From Flavobacterium fragile (GTDB lineage Bacteria; Bacteroidota; Bacteroidia; Flavobacteriales; Flavobacteriaceae): a stretch of DNA of 64,000 bases. The notes beneath the pieces are model-generated. The model saw only the letters and a program-made list of their open reading frames with translations, was not told the DNA's origin and did not search any database. Shown here in pieces: positions 19,411 through 27,598 of the stretch (position 1 is the stretch's first letter; every line of letters begins with the position of its first letter). The stretch is taken from positions 62,001 through 126,000 of the forward strand of contig NZ_JAMLJN010000002.1 in the NCBI RefSeq assembly GCF_023634865.1, given 5' to 3'. The translations under genes and the position numbers were made by a program.

Positions 19411-20016
19411 ATGGCTTTTGAATTACCACAATTACCTTATGCATACGATGCATTAGAACCACATATTGACGCTAGAACGATGGAAATTCACCATTCTAAG
19501 CACCACAATGCATACGTTACCAACTTAAACGCTGCAATCGCTGGAACAGATTTAGAAGGAAAATCTATTGAAGATTTGATGAAAAATTTGGACATGAACA
19601 ACATGGCAGTTCGTAACAATGGTGGTGGACATTATAATCACACTATGTTTTGGGAAATTATGTCTCCAAACGGAGGTGGTTTACCAACAGGTGAATTAGC
19701 TACTGCTATTGATGCTGCTTTTGGTTCTTTTGACGCTTTCAAAGCAGAGTTTGCTAAAGCGGGTGCAACTCGTTTTGGTTCAGGATGGGCTTGGTTATGT
19801 GTGAAAGATGGCAAATTAGAAGTTTGTTCTACTCCAAATCAAGACAACCCATTAATGCCAGGTGTTGCTTGTGGCGGACAACCCATATTAGGAATGGATG
19901 TTTGGGAACATGCTTACTACTTACACTATCAAAACCGTCGTCCAGATTATATTGAAGCATTCTTTAATGTAATTAATTGGACAGAGGTTGCAAAACGTTT
20001 TTCTGCATTGAAATAA
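19411..20016 (+). CDS. sod: superoxide dismutase (Fe/Mn family)
   Basis: 201 aa. It disproportionates superoxide in the cytoplasm. Metal ligands fit His27 (MEIHHSKHH), His77 ([10 protein letters not shown]), Asp163 and His167 (MDVWEHAYY). RFGSGWAWL and the C-terminal [11 protein letters not shown] are typical of the family. I cannot decide between Fe, Mn or cambialistic use from the sequence. It has its own promoter and a strong terminator. The non-coding sRNA block begins directly downstream, on the other strand. Confidence 0.95.
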   Translation: MAFELPQLPYAYDALEPHIDARTMEIHHSKHHNAYVTNLNAAIAGTDLEGKSIEDLMKNLDMNNMAVRNNGGGHYNHTMFWEIMSPNGGGLPTGELATAIDAAFGSFDAFKAEFAKAGATRFGSGWAWLCVKDGKLEVCSTPNQDNPLMPGVACGGQPILGMDVWEHAYYLHYQNRRPDYIEAFFNVINWTEVAKRFSALK

Positions 20017-20032
20017 TCTTTATAAAAATGCT

Positions 20033-20067
20033 AAAGGTGAGAGTTGAAGAACCCTCACCTTTTTTTG
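20033..20067 (+). terminator. sod terminator
   Basis: AAAGGTGAG pairs with CTCACCTTT, with an inner GTT/AAC helix, followed by a run of seven T residues. Confidence 0.88.
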
Positions 20068-20086
20068 TTAACAAATTAATCAAATT

Positions 20087-20193
20087 AAAAAAGGTGAAAT
20101 TGCTTTCACCCTTTTTGCCCCAAATCTACCATAAAACTTAACCTACTAATTTTCTGGTAGAACTAAAGTAGAACAGTATATCTTGTGTGACGA
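20087..20193 (-). ncRNA. tandem sRNA gene, copy 1
   Basis: The predicted RNA of about 74 nt runs from about 20160 to 20087. Promoter: TACTTTAG (20163-20170) with TCG (20191-20193) 20 nt upstream. The 5' hairpin has CTACCA/TGGTAG arms (20126-20131 and 20155-20160) with an AGTAGGTTA loop. The linker ATTTGGGGC follows, then a terminator: GGTGAAA GCAA TTTCACC (20093-20110) and six T. A G-U pair in the hairpin exists only on the minus strand. No reading frame is conserved. It is one of four paralogous units; the terminator stem sequence differs from the other copies while the structure is kept. Confidence 0.82.
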
Positions 20194-20297
20194 AAAAAAT
20201 TGTTGAATAACACAAAAACTCGATGAAATGCGTTTTTGAAGAGTAAAATAAATTAATTTTTTACTTTCTCAAACAAATTTATTTCTTTTTGGGTAAT

Positions 20298-20404
20298 AAA
20301 AAAAGGCACGCATAGCGTACCCTTTTTGCCCCAAATCTACCATAAAATTTAACCTACTAATTTTTTGGTAAAGCTAAGATAGAACAGTAAATCGTTTGTA
20401 ACGA
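20298..20404 (-). ncRNA. tandem sRNA gene, copy 2
   Basis: The predicted RNA runs from about 20371 to 20298. Promoter: TATCTTAG (20374-20381) with TCG (20402-20404) 20 nt upstream. The 5' hairpin uses TACCA/TGGTA; the outermost pair is lost. Linker ATTTGGGGC. Terminator stem GGTACGC/GCGTGCC (20305-20321) with a TAT loop, then seven T; its T-G pair would be an A-C mismatch on the plus strand, supporting minus-strand transcription. Confidence 0.82.
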
Positions 20405-20499
20405 AAAAAATTGTTGAACAACACAAAAACTCGATGAAATGCGTTTTAGAAAATAAAATAAGTTAATTTTTTTCTATTATTCATTTCTTTTTGGGTAAT

Positions 20500-20606
20500 A
20501 AAAAAGGCACGCATAGCGTACCCTTTTTGCCCCAAATCTACCATAAAATTTAACCTACTAATTTTTTGGTAGTACTAAATTAGAATAGAATAATGCACTT
20601 ACACAA
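20500..20606 (-). ncRNA. tandem sRNA gene, copy 3
   Basis: The predicted RNA runs from about 20572 to 20500. Promoter: TAATTTAG (20575-20582) with TTG (20604-20606) 21 nt upstream. The 5' hairpin has CTACCA/TGGTAG (20538-20543 and 20567-20572) plus an inner AAAAT/ATTTT helix. Linker ATTTGGGGC. Terminator identical to copy 2 (20506-20522). This copy has the best -33 match. Confidence 0.82.
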
Positions 20607-20691
20607 AAAAATTGATAAACGTATAAAAAAAAACGATGAAATGCATTTTTATACAATTTTTTGATTCTATTAATCTAAGAAAAGTTTAAAC

Positions 20692-20799
20692 AAAAAAAGA
20701 GTACAGATATCGTACTCTTTTACCCCAAATCTGCCATAAACTTTAACCTACTAACTTTATGGCTGTGCTAAAATAGAAGGATATTTTCAATTTTATCGA
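20692..20799 (-). ncRNA. tandem sRNA gene, copy 4 (divergent, purF-proximal)
   Basis: The predicted RNA runs from about 20763 to 20692. Promoter: TATTTTAG (20768-20775) with TCG (20797-20799) 21 nt upstream. The hairpin is GCCATAAA/TTTATGGC (20733-20740 and 20756-20763): the A-T pair of the other copies is G-C here, a compensatory change. The loop TTAGTAGGTTAAA is retained. The linker is ATTTGGGGT. The terminator has a new stem GAGTAC/GTACTC (20699-20717) and seven T. It is closest to purF, and its upstream element overlaps the last purF codons. Confidence 0.82.
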
Positions 20800-20841
20800 A
20801 AAAAAATGTTAATCGAAAAAAAAATACGACAAACCTCATTT

Positions 20842-22740
20842 TTAATAGGCTCTCGCATCTTTCCCTTCATAAAAATTCATAAAAGCTCTATTTACTACAC
20901 GATTTCCTCCATCTGTTGGGTAATCGCCAGTGAAATACCAATCGCCTAAATTCTTTGGACATGCTTTATGCAAATCTTCCACCGTTTGATAAATAATTTT
21001 TACTTCTGCTTTAGTATCATCTGGCGTAAGCATTTCGGCAATTTTATCTGAAATTTCTTGATCTGTAAAAGGTGCATAAATTTCTTTTACATAATTCACT
21101 ACATCAGCATCACTAAAATCTTCTTGTGCTTTTGACTTTTGATAAACCTCCTCTACTATATGATATAAGTTGCGTTCTTTCAGTAATTCTAAAGCAGCTC
21201 TAAACGCTACTAAACCTTCTAATTTCGCCATATCGATTCCGTAACAATCGGGATAACGAATTTGAGGTGCTGATGAAACTACAACAATTTTCTTTGGATG
21301 CAAACGATCCATCATTTTAATAATACTTTGTTTTAAGGTAGTTCCTCGCACAATACTATCATCAATAATTACCAAATTATCGGTTGGTTTTACTACTCCG
21401 TACGTTACATCATACACGTGAGCCACTAAATCATCGCGACTACTATCTTCTGTAATAAACGTTCTTAGTTTCGCATCTTTAATGGCTATTTTTTCGGTTC
21501 TAATTTTTACTGAAAGTAATTCTTTTAGAGTATCTTCTGTTAACGTATCTTTTTGCTCTATAATTGCTTTCGCTTTTCTTTGGTTCAAGAAATCTTGAGC
21601 CGCTTCACACATTCCGTAAAAAGAAGTTTCAGCTGTGTTTGGAATATAAGAGAAAACGGTGTTATCTGTGTCGTTATCGATAGATTTTAAAACACTTGGG
21701 AAAATTAATCTTCCTAGTTCTTTTCGCTCTTGGTAAATTTCGGCATCACTTCCACGAGAGAAATAAATACGTTCAAACGAACACGCTTTCTTTACCAATG
21801 GAGTTCTAACTTCTTCAATAGAAACTTTACCATTTTTCTTGATAATGATAGCACTTCCAGGATCTAATTCTTGAACTTTTTCGAAAGGTACATTGAAAAC
21901 CGTTTGAATTACTGGACGTTCTGAAGCTACCACCACTATTTCATCATCTTCATAAAAGAAAGCAGGACGAATTCCGGCTGGATCGCGCATAACGAATGAA
22001 TCGCCGTGACCTAATAAACCAGCCATAGCATAACCACCATCCCAATTACGAGAGGCGCGTTCTAAAATTCGTTGGATATTCAATCGTTCACCAATAATTG
22101 GGGAAGCGTCTTTTTTGGAAAAACCTTCGTTTTTGCATTCTTTATACAAATGTGTCACCTCATCATCTAAGAAATGTCCGATTTTCTCCATTACCGTAAC
22201 CGTATCGGCCATTTGTTTAGGATGTTGGCCTAAATCGATTAAGTTTTGGAACAACTCTTTCACATTCGTCATGTTAAAGTTCCCCGCTACGATTAGATTT
22301 CGGTGCATCCAATTGTTTTGACGTAAAAATGGGTGTACACTTTCGATACTGTTTTTACCAAAAGTCCCGTAACGGACGTGACCTAAAAACACTTCACCCA
22401 CATACGGAATATTTTGTTTTTGAAGTGCCACATTATTCTGATATTCAGGATGTGCTTCTAGTTCGCCGCTGATGCGTTCGTTGATTTGAGCAAAGATATC
22501 TTTAATTGGTTGCGGATCATTAGAACGAATACGACTAATGTATCGCTCACCTGGATTTACATCTAATTTAATACTTGCCAATCCGGCTCCGTCTTGACCA
22601 CGGTTGTGTTGCTTTTCCATTAATAAGTACATTTTTTGTACTCCATAAAAAGCAGTTCCGTATTTTTCCTTATAGAATTCTAACGGTTTTTTTAATCGCA
22701 GTAGTGCAATTCCACATTCGTGTTTGATTGCGTCACTCAT
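20842..22740 (-). CDS. purF: amidophosphoribosyltransferase
   Basis: 632 aa. It catalyses the first committed step of purine synthesis: glutamine and PRPP to phosphoribosylamine. The N-terminal Ntn glutaminase nucleophile is Cys9 in HECGIALLRL, so eight residues precede it. NRGQDGAGLAS is also present. The PRPP motif VIIDDSIVRGTTL lies near residue 460. It is longer than the roughly 500-aa E. coli enzyme, with a C-terminal extension ending in a conserved-looking GDWYFTGDYPTDGG segment. It follows the PfkB gene after a terminator; the sRNA array lies directly downstream. Confidence 0.95.
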   Translation of the reverse strand: MSDAIKHECGIALLRLKKPLEFYKEKYGTAFYGVQKMYLLMEKQHNRGQDGAGLASIKLDVNPGERYISRIRSNDPQPIKDIFAQINERISGELEAHPEYQNNVALQKQNIPYVGEVFLGHVRYGTFGKNSIESVHPFLRQNNWMHRNLIVAGNFNMTNVKELFQNLIDLGQHPKQMADTVTVMEKIGHFLDDEVTHLYKECKNEGFSKKDASPIIGERLNIQRILERASRNWDGGYAMAGLLGHGDSFVMRDPAGIRPAFFYEDDEIVVVASERPVIQTVFNVPFEKVQELDPGSAIIIKKNGKVSIEEVRTPLVKKACSFERIYFSRGSDAEIYQERKELGRLIFPSVLKSIDNDTDNTVFSYIPNTAETSFYGMCEAAQDFLNQRKAKAIIEQKDTLTEDTLKELLSVKIRTEKIAIKDAKLRTFITEDSSRDDLVAHVYDVTYGVVKPTDNLVIIDDSIVRGTTLKQSIIKMMDRLHPKKIVVVSSAPQIRYPDCYGIDMAKLEGLVAFRAALELLKERNLYHIVEEVYQKSKAQEDFSDADVVNYVKEIYAPFTDQEISDKIAEMLTPDDTKAEVKIIYQTVEDLHKACPKNLGDWYFTGDYPTDGGNRVVNRAFMNFYEGKDARAY

Positions 22741-22741
22741 A

Positions 22742-22770
22742 AGTTGTTGTGTTGTTGTAGGTTGTTGTAA
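22742..22770. repeat. GTTGTTGT array in the purF leader
   Basis: Three GTTGTTGT units separated by 0-2 nt lie immediately upstream of the purF ATG (period 8-10). Another gene-boundary array, of separate sequence. Confidence 0.6.
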
Positions 22771-22790
22771 TTCTTATTTTATTCTAAAAC

Positions 22791-22816
22791 AAAAAATGCC
22801 CCGAAAATTCGAGGCA
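22791..22816 (-). terminator. terminator after the PfkB-family gene
   Basis: On the minus strand TGCCTCGAA pairs with TTCGGGGCA (9 bp, one T-G pair) and is followed by six T. The wobble is possible only on the minus strand. Confidence 0.85.
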
Positions 22817-22821
22817 CGTTT

Positions 22822-23754
22822 TTATTCTTCTAATTCGATTTCAAATTGTGTTAAAGCTTTAAACTGTTGCAAACGCGAGTTTACTTCTTTTTTATCTAAA
22901 GCTTCCATTCTTTCTGTTCCAAATTTCTCCACACAGAAAGACGCTAAGTTAGAACCATAAATAATCGCATTCTTCATGTTATCGAATGAAATATTTTCTG
23001 ATTGCGCAATGTAACCCGCAAAACCTCCAGCGAAAGTATCGCCAGCTCCTGTTGGATCAAACACTTCTTCTAATGGTAACGCTGGAGCAAAGAAAACCTC
23101 TTTGTTATGGAACAATAAAGCACCGTGTTCTCCTTTTTTGATTACCACATACTTTGGTCCCATTGTATGAATTTTAGCTGCCGCTTTTACCAAAGAATAT
23201 TCTCCTGATAATTGACGCGCTTCTTCATCGTTGATGGTGATTACATCTACACGTTTGATTACGTCTAATAATTCTGGTAACGCACAATCCATCCAAAAAT
23301 TCATGGTGTCTAAAACAACTAATTTTGGTCTTTCAGACATTTGGTTTAAAACACCTGATTGTACAATTGGGTGTAAGTTTCCTAATAAAACTACATCTGA
23401 GTTTTTATATGCTTGTGGCACTACTGGATTAAAATCTGCCAAAACATTTAATTCTGTCACTAAAGTATCACGAGAATTTAAATCGTTGTGGTATTTCCCG
23501 CTCCAAAAGAAGGTTTTTCCACCTTTTACGATTTCGATTCCTTCGATATTTACTCCTTTGTTTTCTAATAAATCTAAATATTCCTTTGGAAAATCTTCCC
23601 CAACCACAGAAACTACTGCCGCATCTACATTAAAAAAGTTAGACGCCAAACCAATGTAAGTTGCGGCTCCTCCTAAAATTTTATCCGTTTTCCCGAAAGG
23701 TGTTTCAATAGCATCAAAAGCTACTGTTCCTACTATCAATAATTTGTTCATCAA
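22822..23754 (-). CDS. PfkB-family sugar/nucleoside kinase
   Basis: 310 aa. It is a ribokinase-like fold with an N-terminal GGAATYIGLASNFF sugar-side motif and the C-terminal PfkB signature DPTGAGDTFAGGFAGY with the catalytic Asp. Substrate is not readable; the family covers ribose, adenosine, fructose and others. Position upstream of purF suggests, but does not prove, a nucleoside or ribose role. It has its own terminator. Confidence 0.9.
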   Translation of the reverse strand: MMNKLLIVGTVAFDAIETPFGKTDKILGGAATYIGLASNFFNVDAAVVSVVGEDFPKEYLDLLENKGVNIEGIEIVKGGKTFFWSGKYHNDLNSRDTLVTELNVLADFNPVVPQAYKNSDVVLLGNLHPIVQSGVLNQMSERPKLVVLDTMNFWMDCALPELLDVIKRVDVITINDEEARQLSGEYSLVKAAAKIHTMGPKYVVIKKGEHGALLFHNKEVFFAPALPLEEVFDPTGAGDTFAGGFAGYIAQSENISFDNMKNAIIYGSNLASFCVEKFGTERMEALDKKEVNSRLQQFKALTQFEIELEE

Positions 23755-23790
23755 TATGAATTTGAAATAAGGTGCAAAGATAAGTTTTTG

Positions 23791-23822
23791 TTTAGAAGTT
23801 TAAAAGTTTATGTGTTTAAAAG
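23791..23822. repeat. TTTAAAAG octanucleotide array
   Basis: Units TTTAGAAG, TTTAAAAG, TTTATGTG, TTTAAAAG lie in the gap between the PfkB start and the rnhA stop codon. The period is exactly 8 nt. Confidence 0.65.
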
Positions 23823-23830
23823 TTAATACA

Positions 23831-24310
23831 CTACAACAACTTCCCTTCTTCTCTTTCGTAAAATTCGTCTATTGATAATTTTTCTTGTTGTGATGCCATA
23901 ACCGCTAATTGATCACAACGTTCATTTTGAGGATGATTGTTGTGTCCTTTAATCCATTGAAAATCGACTTGATGTTTTCGATACACTTTTAAGAAGCGCA
24001 TCCATAAATCAGGGTTTTTCTTAGCTTTGAAGTTGATTTTTTCCCATTGAAATACCCAGCGTTTTTCTACCGCATCCACTACATATTTAGAATCCGAAAC
24101 CACTAAAACTTTAGTTTTTGGGTTTTTTAATTTTTCTAAACCTACAATTACCGCTAATAATTCCATTCTATTGTTGGTCGACAATCGGAAACCTTCATAA
24201 AATTCTTTTTTATACGGAGTTCCCACTAGTTCCATCACCACGCCATAACCAGCCGGCCCAGGATTTCCCTTGGCAGCGCCGTCTGTGTATATGTGAACTT
24301 CGTGTGACAA
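23831..24310 (-). CDS. rnhA: ribonuclease H (type 1)
   Basis: 159 aa. It cleaves the RNA strand of RNA-DNA hybrids. Catalytic acidic residues fit IYTDGAAKGNPGP, NNRMELLAVI, VVSDSKYVVD and NERCDQLAV. The handle-region basic segment KRWVFQWEKINFKAKK is present. It ends 16 nt before purN would begin if read through; a palindromic repeat occupies the junction. Confidence 0.95.
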   Translation of the reverse strand: MSHEVHIYTDGAAKGNPGPAGYGVVMELVGTPYKKEFYEGFRLSTNNRMELLAVIVGLEKLKNPKTKVLVVSDSKYVVDAVEKRWVFQWEKINFKAKKNPDLWMRFLKVYRKHQVDFQWIKGHNNHPQNERCDQLAVMASQQEKLSIDEFYEREEGKLL

Positions 24311-24326
24311 AATTTAAATTTAGAAT

Positions 24327-24908
24327 TTAGCCTCTCGACTCCGCTCGAGATGACATTAATATATTTGCGATAACTTCTGGAAAGTATAGATGTTCTAATT
24401 CATGTACTTTTTGCGCAATTTCTTCTGGAGTTTTACAATCTTCAATATTTACAGATTTTTGAAAAATAAATTCACCCTCATCGTAATGTTCGTTTACATA
24501 ATGAATGGTAATCCCTGTTTCTTTTTCTTTATTTTCCAAAACCGCTTGATGTACATTCATGCCATACATACCTTTTCCGCCGTATTTTGGTAATAAAGCA
24601 GGATGAATATTGATTACTTTTGGATATTCTTTTAATATAGACTCGGGAAATTTTAGAAGAAATCCGGCTAAAACGATTAAATCAGGTTGAAATTGATGCA
24701 ATTGTTCCAACACAAAACCTTCATTTAACTGTGCTTTATTAAAAACCACCGATGGAATCTCATGATTTTTTGCTCGATCTAACACTTTAGCGTCTGATTT
24801 ATTAGAAAAAAGAGCCACAACTTTCGCATTTTTACTGTTTTTAAAGTATTTTATTATTTCTTCTGCGTTAGAGCCATTACCAGAAGCAAAAAGTACAATA
24901 TTCTTCAT
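24327..24908 (-). CDS. purN: phosphoribosylglycinamide formyltransferase
   Basis: 193 aa from the preferred start. It transfers formyl from 10-formyl-THF to GAR in purine synthesis. It begins MKNIVLFASGNGSNAEEI with the phosphate-binding loop. The catalytic segment has Asn and His in VINIHPALLPKYGGKGMYG, and Asp in NEHYDEGEFIF. A frame start 24 nt upstream (MWKEIDTK) is less likely. The last seven residues (SRAESRG) are encoded by a palindromic intergenic-type repeat that has replaced the normal 3' end. It is divergent from acpP. Confidence 0.93.
   Translation of the reverse strand: MKNIVLFASGNGSNAEEIIKYFKNSKNAKVVALFSNKSDAKVLDRAKNHEIPSVVFNKAQLNEGFVLEQLHQFQPDLIVLAGFLLKFPESILKEYPKVINIHPALLPKYGGKGMYGMNVHQAVLENKEKETGITIHYVNEHYDEGEFIFQKSVNIEDCKTPEEIAQKVHELEHLYFPEVIANILMSSRAESRG
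24331..24355. repeat. palindromic REP-like repeat at purN 3' end
   Basis: TCTCGA (24333-24338), a CTCCGC loop and TCGAGA (24345-24350) form an inverted repeat followed by TGACAT. The GC content is well above the surroundings. I recall near-identical sequences as dispersed repeats in flavobacterial genomes, but only this copy is in the window. It is translated as the purN C-terminus. Confidence 0.65.
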
Positions 24909-25044
24909 TTTTGTATCGATTTCTTTCCACAAAAAAAAGAATAATAATTGGTAAAAAATAAAAAAAAGAAGCCTTTGTGAATAATTTTTTTTATTTTCGT
25001 AGTCACATTTAGTAACAAAAAGGTGGTTTTAAAATAAAGTTTTT

Positions 25045-25052
25045 TATTTTTG
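25045..25052 (+). promoter_or_regulatory. acpP -7 promoter box
   Basis: TATTTTTG fits TAnnTTTG and lies 29 nt upstream of the acpP ATG. A clear TTG -33 element is missing. Confidence 0.55.
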
Positions 25053-25081
25053 CCAACAAATTAAATTAAAAATTAAAGATT

Positions 25082-25318
25082 ATGTCAGACATTGCATCAA
25101 GAGTAAAAGCGATTATCGTAGACAAATTAGGCGTTGACGAAAATGAAGTTGTAGCTGAAGCTAGCTTCACAAACGATTTAGGAGCTGATTCATTAGACAC
25201 TGTTGAGCTAATTATGGAGTTCGAAAAAGAATTTGATATTCAAATTCCAGACGACCAAGCTGAAAACATTGCTACTGTAGGTCAAGCTATTTCTTACATC
25301 GAAGAAGCTAAAAAATAA
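25082..25318 (+). CDS. acpP: acyl carrier protein
   Basis: 78 aa, acidic, four-helix fold. The phosphopantetheine serine is in [16 protein letters not shown]. It carries acyl intermediates for fatty-acid synthesis. It is followed by a terminator hairpin and then fabF and rnc, a widespread arrangement. Confidence 0.98.
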   Translation: MSDIASRVKAIIVDKLGVDENEVVAEASFTNDLGADSLDTVELIMEFEKEFDIQIPDDQAENIATVGQAISYIEEAKK

Positions 25319-25329
25319 TAAATAAATCA

Positions 25330-25360
25330 CCCGTGTGCTTATTTTGGCATACGGGTTTTT
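25330..25360 (+). terminator. acpP terminator / attenuator
   Basis: CCCGTGTGC (25330-25338) pairs with GCATACGGG (25347-25355), then five T. It probably sets a high acpP to fabF ratio by partial termination. Confidence 0.82.
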
Positions 25361-25495
25361 ATTATTTTAAGAAAATTAGACTATTTTTGATTGAATTTCA
25401 ATCACAATATATTGAAATACCCTTGTCTCTTTACTCACAATAATTAAAGAAAACACGGGTATTATTTGTTTAAACGATTTTTTAAAAATTAGAAT

Positions 25496-26749
25496 ATGCA
25501 ATTAAAGCGTGTTGTTGTAACAGGACTTGGAGCGCTAACTCCTATAGGAAATACTCTTCAAGAATATTGGGATGGTCTTGTGAACGGAAAAAGTGGAGCT
25601 GCCCCTATTACTTATTACGATACTGAAAAGCATAAAACCAAATTTGCATGTGAGATTAAAAATTTCAATGTAGAAGATTTTATCGACAAGAAAGAGGTTC
25701 GCAGAATGGATAAGTTTGCTCAATATGCAATTGTTGCTAGCGATGAAGCCATCAAAGATGCGGGTATTTCATTAGAAAATGTAAATAAACACAGAGTTGG
25801 TGTTATTTGGGGAGCAGGTATTGGAGGTTTACAAACGTTCCAAGACGAAGTAATGAATTATGCCGCCGGTGATGGTACACCGCGTTTTAATCCATTCTTT
25901 ATTCCAAAAATGATTGCTGATATTGCTCCTGGACATATTTCTATGCGAAATGGTTTCATGGGACCTAACTATACTACGGTTTCTGCATGCGCTTCTTCAG
26001 CTAATGCGTTAGTAGATGCGTTCAACTACATACGTTTAGGAATGTGTGACGTTATTGTTTCTGGAGGTTCTGAAGCAGCGGTAACCATTGCAGGTATGGG
26101 CGGGTTTAACTCAATGCAAGCATTATCAACAAGAAACGATAGTCCAGAAACAGCTTCAAGACCATTTGATGCTACTCGTGACGGATTTGTTTTAGGGGAA
26201 GGTGCTGGTGCTTTAGTATTAGAAGAATACGAACATGCGATTGCGCGTGGTGCTAAAATCTACTGCGAGGTAGGTGGTGGTGGTTTATCTTCTGATGCAT
26301 ATCACTTAACGGCTCCTCACCCTGAAGGAATTGGAGTAATTGCTGTAATGGAAAACTGTTTACGTGACGCTGGCTTAAAACCAGAAGACGTAGACCATAT
26401 AAACACACACGGAACTTCAACGCCTCTTGGAGATGTAGCTGAATTAAAAGCGATTAAAGCCGTTTTTGGTGATCATGCTAAAAACATCAATATTAATTCC
26501 ACTAAATCAATGACAGGTCACTTACTTGGTGCAGCTGGTGCAATAGAAGCAATTGCTTCTATCTTAGCTATGCAACACGGAATTGTACCTCCAACAATTA
26601 ATCATACTACTGTAGACGAAAACATTGATCCATCGTTAAACTTAACTTTAAACAAAGCGCAAAAACGCGAAATTAAAGTAGCTATGAGTAATACTTTTGG
26701 ATTTGGTGGACATAACGCTTGTGTTTTATTCAAAAAATTTGAGAACTAA
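25496..26749 (+). CDS. fabF: beta-ketoacyl-ACP synthase II
   Basis: 417 aa. It condenses malonyl-ACP with acyl-ACP in the cytoplasm. The catalytic triad is Cys164 (SACASSANA), His about 304 (NTHGTSTPLGD) and His about 341 (MTGHLLGAAG). The N-terminal VVVTGLGALTPIGNT and C-terminal NTFGFGGHNAC are typical. It lies 177 nt after acpP; the spacer contains extra inverted repeats. rnc begins 2 nt after its stop codon, implying translational coupling. Confidence 0.97.
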   Translation: MQLKRVVVTGLGALTPIGNTLQEYWDGLVNGKSGAAPITYYDTEKHKTKFACEIKNFNVEDFIDKKEVRRMDKFAQYAIVASDEAIKDAGISLENVNKHRVGVIWGAGIGGLQTFQDEVMNYAAGDGTPRFNPFFIPKMIADIAPGHISMRNGFMGPNYTTVSACASSANALVDAFNYIRLGMCDVIVSGGSEAAVTIAGMGGFNSMQALSTRNDSPETASRPFDATRDGFVLGEGAGALVLEEYEHAIARGAKIYCEVGGGGLSSDAYHLTAPHPEGIGVIAVMENCLRDAGLKPEDVDHINTHGTSTPLGDVAELKAIKAVFGDHAKNININSTKSMTGHLLGAAGAIEAIASILAMQHGIVPPTINHTTVDENIDPSLNLTLNKAQKREIKVAMSNTFGFGGHNACVLFKKFEN

Positions 26750-26751
26750 AC

Positions 26752-27495
26752 ATGCGTCGTTTATTAAATAAAATACGAAAAAATTCCCGTTCTCAAGAAG
26801 ACGGGATTTTTTTTGAAAAAATTACCAAAATCCTTGGATTTGAACCCAAAGAATTAAAATATTATCGAAAAGCGTTCACCCATCGTTCTGCCAATAAATT
26901 AGATGAAAAAGGAAATCCATTTAATTACGAGCGTTTAGAATTTCTTGGAGATGCCATGTTAGGAAGTGTTATTGCGGCACATTTATATAACGAAGTTCCA
27001 TCTGGTGATGAAGGTTATCTGACAAAAATGCGCTCTAAAATTGTAAGCAGAGAACATTTGAATGAACTAGGTCGTGATTTCAACTTATTACAATTTGTAG
27101 AAAGTAAAGTCAACTCTAGTCAGTTTGGGGAAAACATTCATGGTAATTTGTTTGAAGCTTTTATTGGCGCTATTTACTTAGATAAAGGCTTTGCCTATTG
27201 CGAAAAATTCATCCAAAACAAAATTATTAAACAATATGTTGACATTGCTAAATTGGAAGGCAAAGTAATCAGTTACAAAAGTTTAATTATAGAATGGTGT
27301 CAAAAAGAAAAAGCACCTTTTGCTTTTGATTTTATTGAAGACAACGGACAAGAAGGACAGAAATATTTCAGTGTAAAATTATCAATAAATCATAAAATAG
27401 TTGCTAAAGCTAGAGCAACTTCAAAGAAAAAAGCAGAAGAAAAAGCAGCTCAAAGAGCGTATTTTGCTTTTCAAGAAAAAATTATAAAAAAATAA
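26752..27495 (+). CDS. rnc: ribonuclease III
   Basis: 247 aa. It cleaves double-stranded RNA, including rRNA precursors. The signature is NYERLEFLGDAMLGSVIA with the catalytic acidic residues, and a second site is in NLFEAFIGAIYLDKG. A C-terminal dsRNA-binding domain (about 175-245) ends in ATSKKKAEEKAAQRAYFAF. A substrate of possible interest is the IVS-like hairpin element in the sdh transcript (inference). Confidence 0.97.
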   Translation: MRRLLNKIRKNSRSQEDGIFFEKITKILGFEPKELKYYRKAFTHRSANKLDEKGNPFNYERLEFLGDAMLGSVIAAHLYNEVPSGDEGYLTKMRSKIVSREHLNELGRDFNLLQFVESKVNSSQFGENIHGNLFEAFIGAIYLDKGFAYCEKFIQNKIIKQYVDIAKLEGKVISYKSLIIEWCQKEKAPFAFDFIEDNGQEGQKYFSVKLSINHKIVAKARATSKKKAEEKAAQRAYFAFQEKIIKK

Positions 27496-27598
27496 TTCCT
27501 TAACTCAAACGTTTGCGTTTATAAATTATCGTTAAGAACTGCTAAACAGGTAGTTTTTAAGTGAATTTAACCTTATCTTTACCACTCAATTTTGGAAA

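Noticed and set aside
20087-20799. CRISPR array or tandem direct-repeat element
   Set aside because: The unit is about 200 nt with promoter and terminator in each copy, repeats diverge with compensatory changes, and there are no short identical repeats, unique spacers or cas genes.
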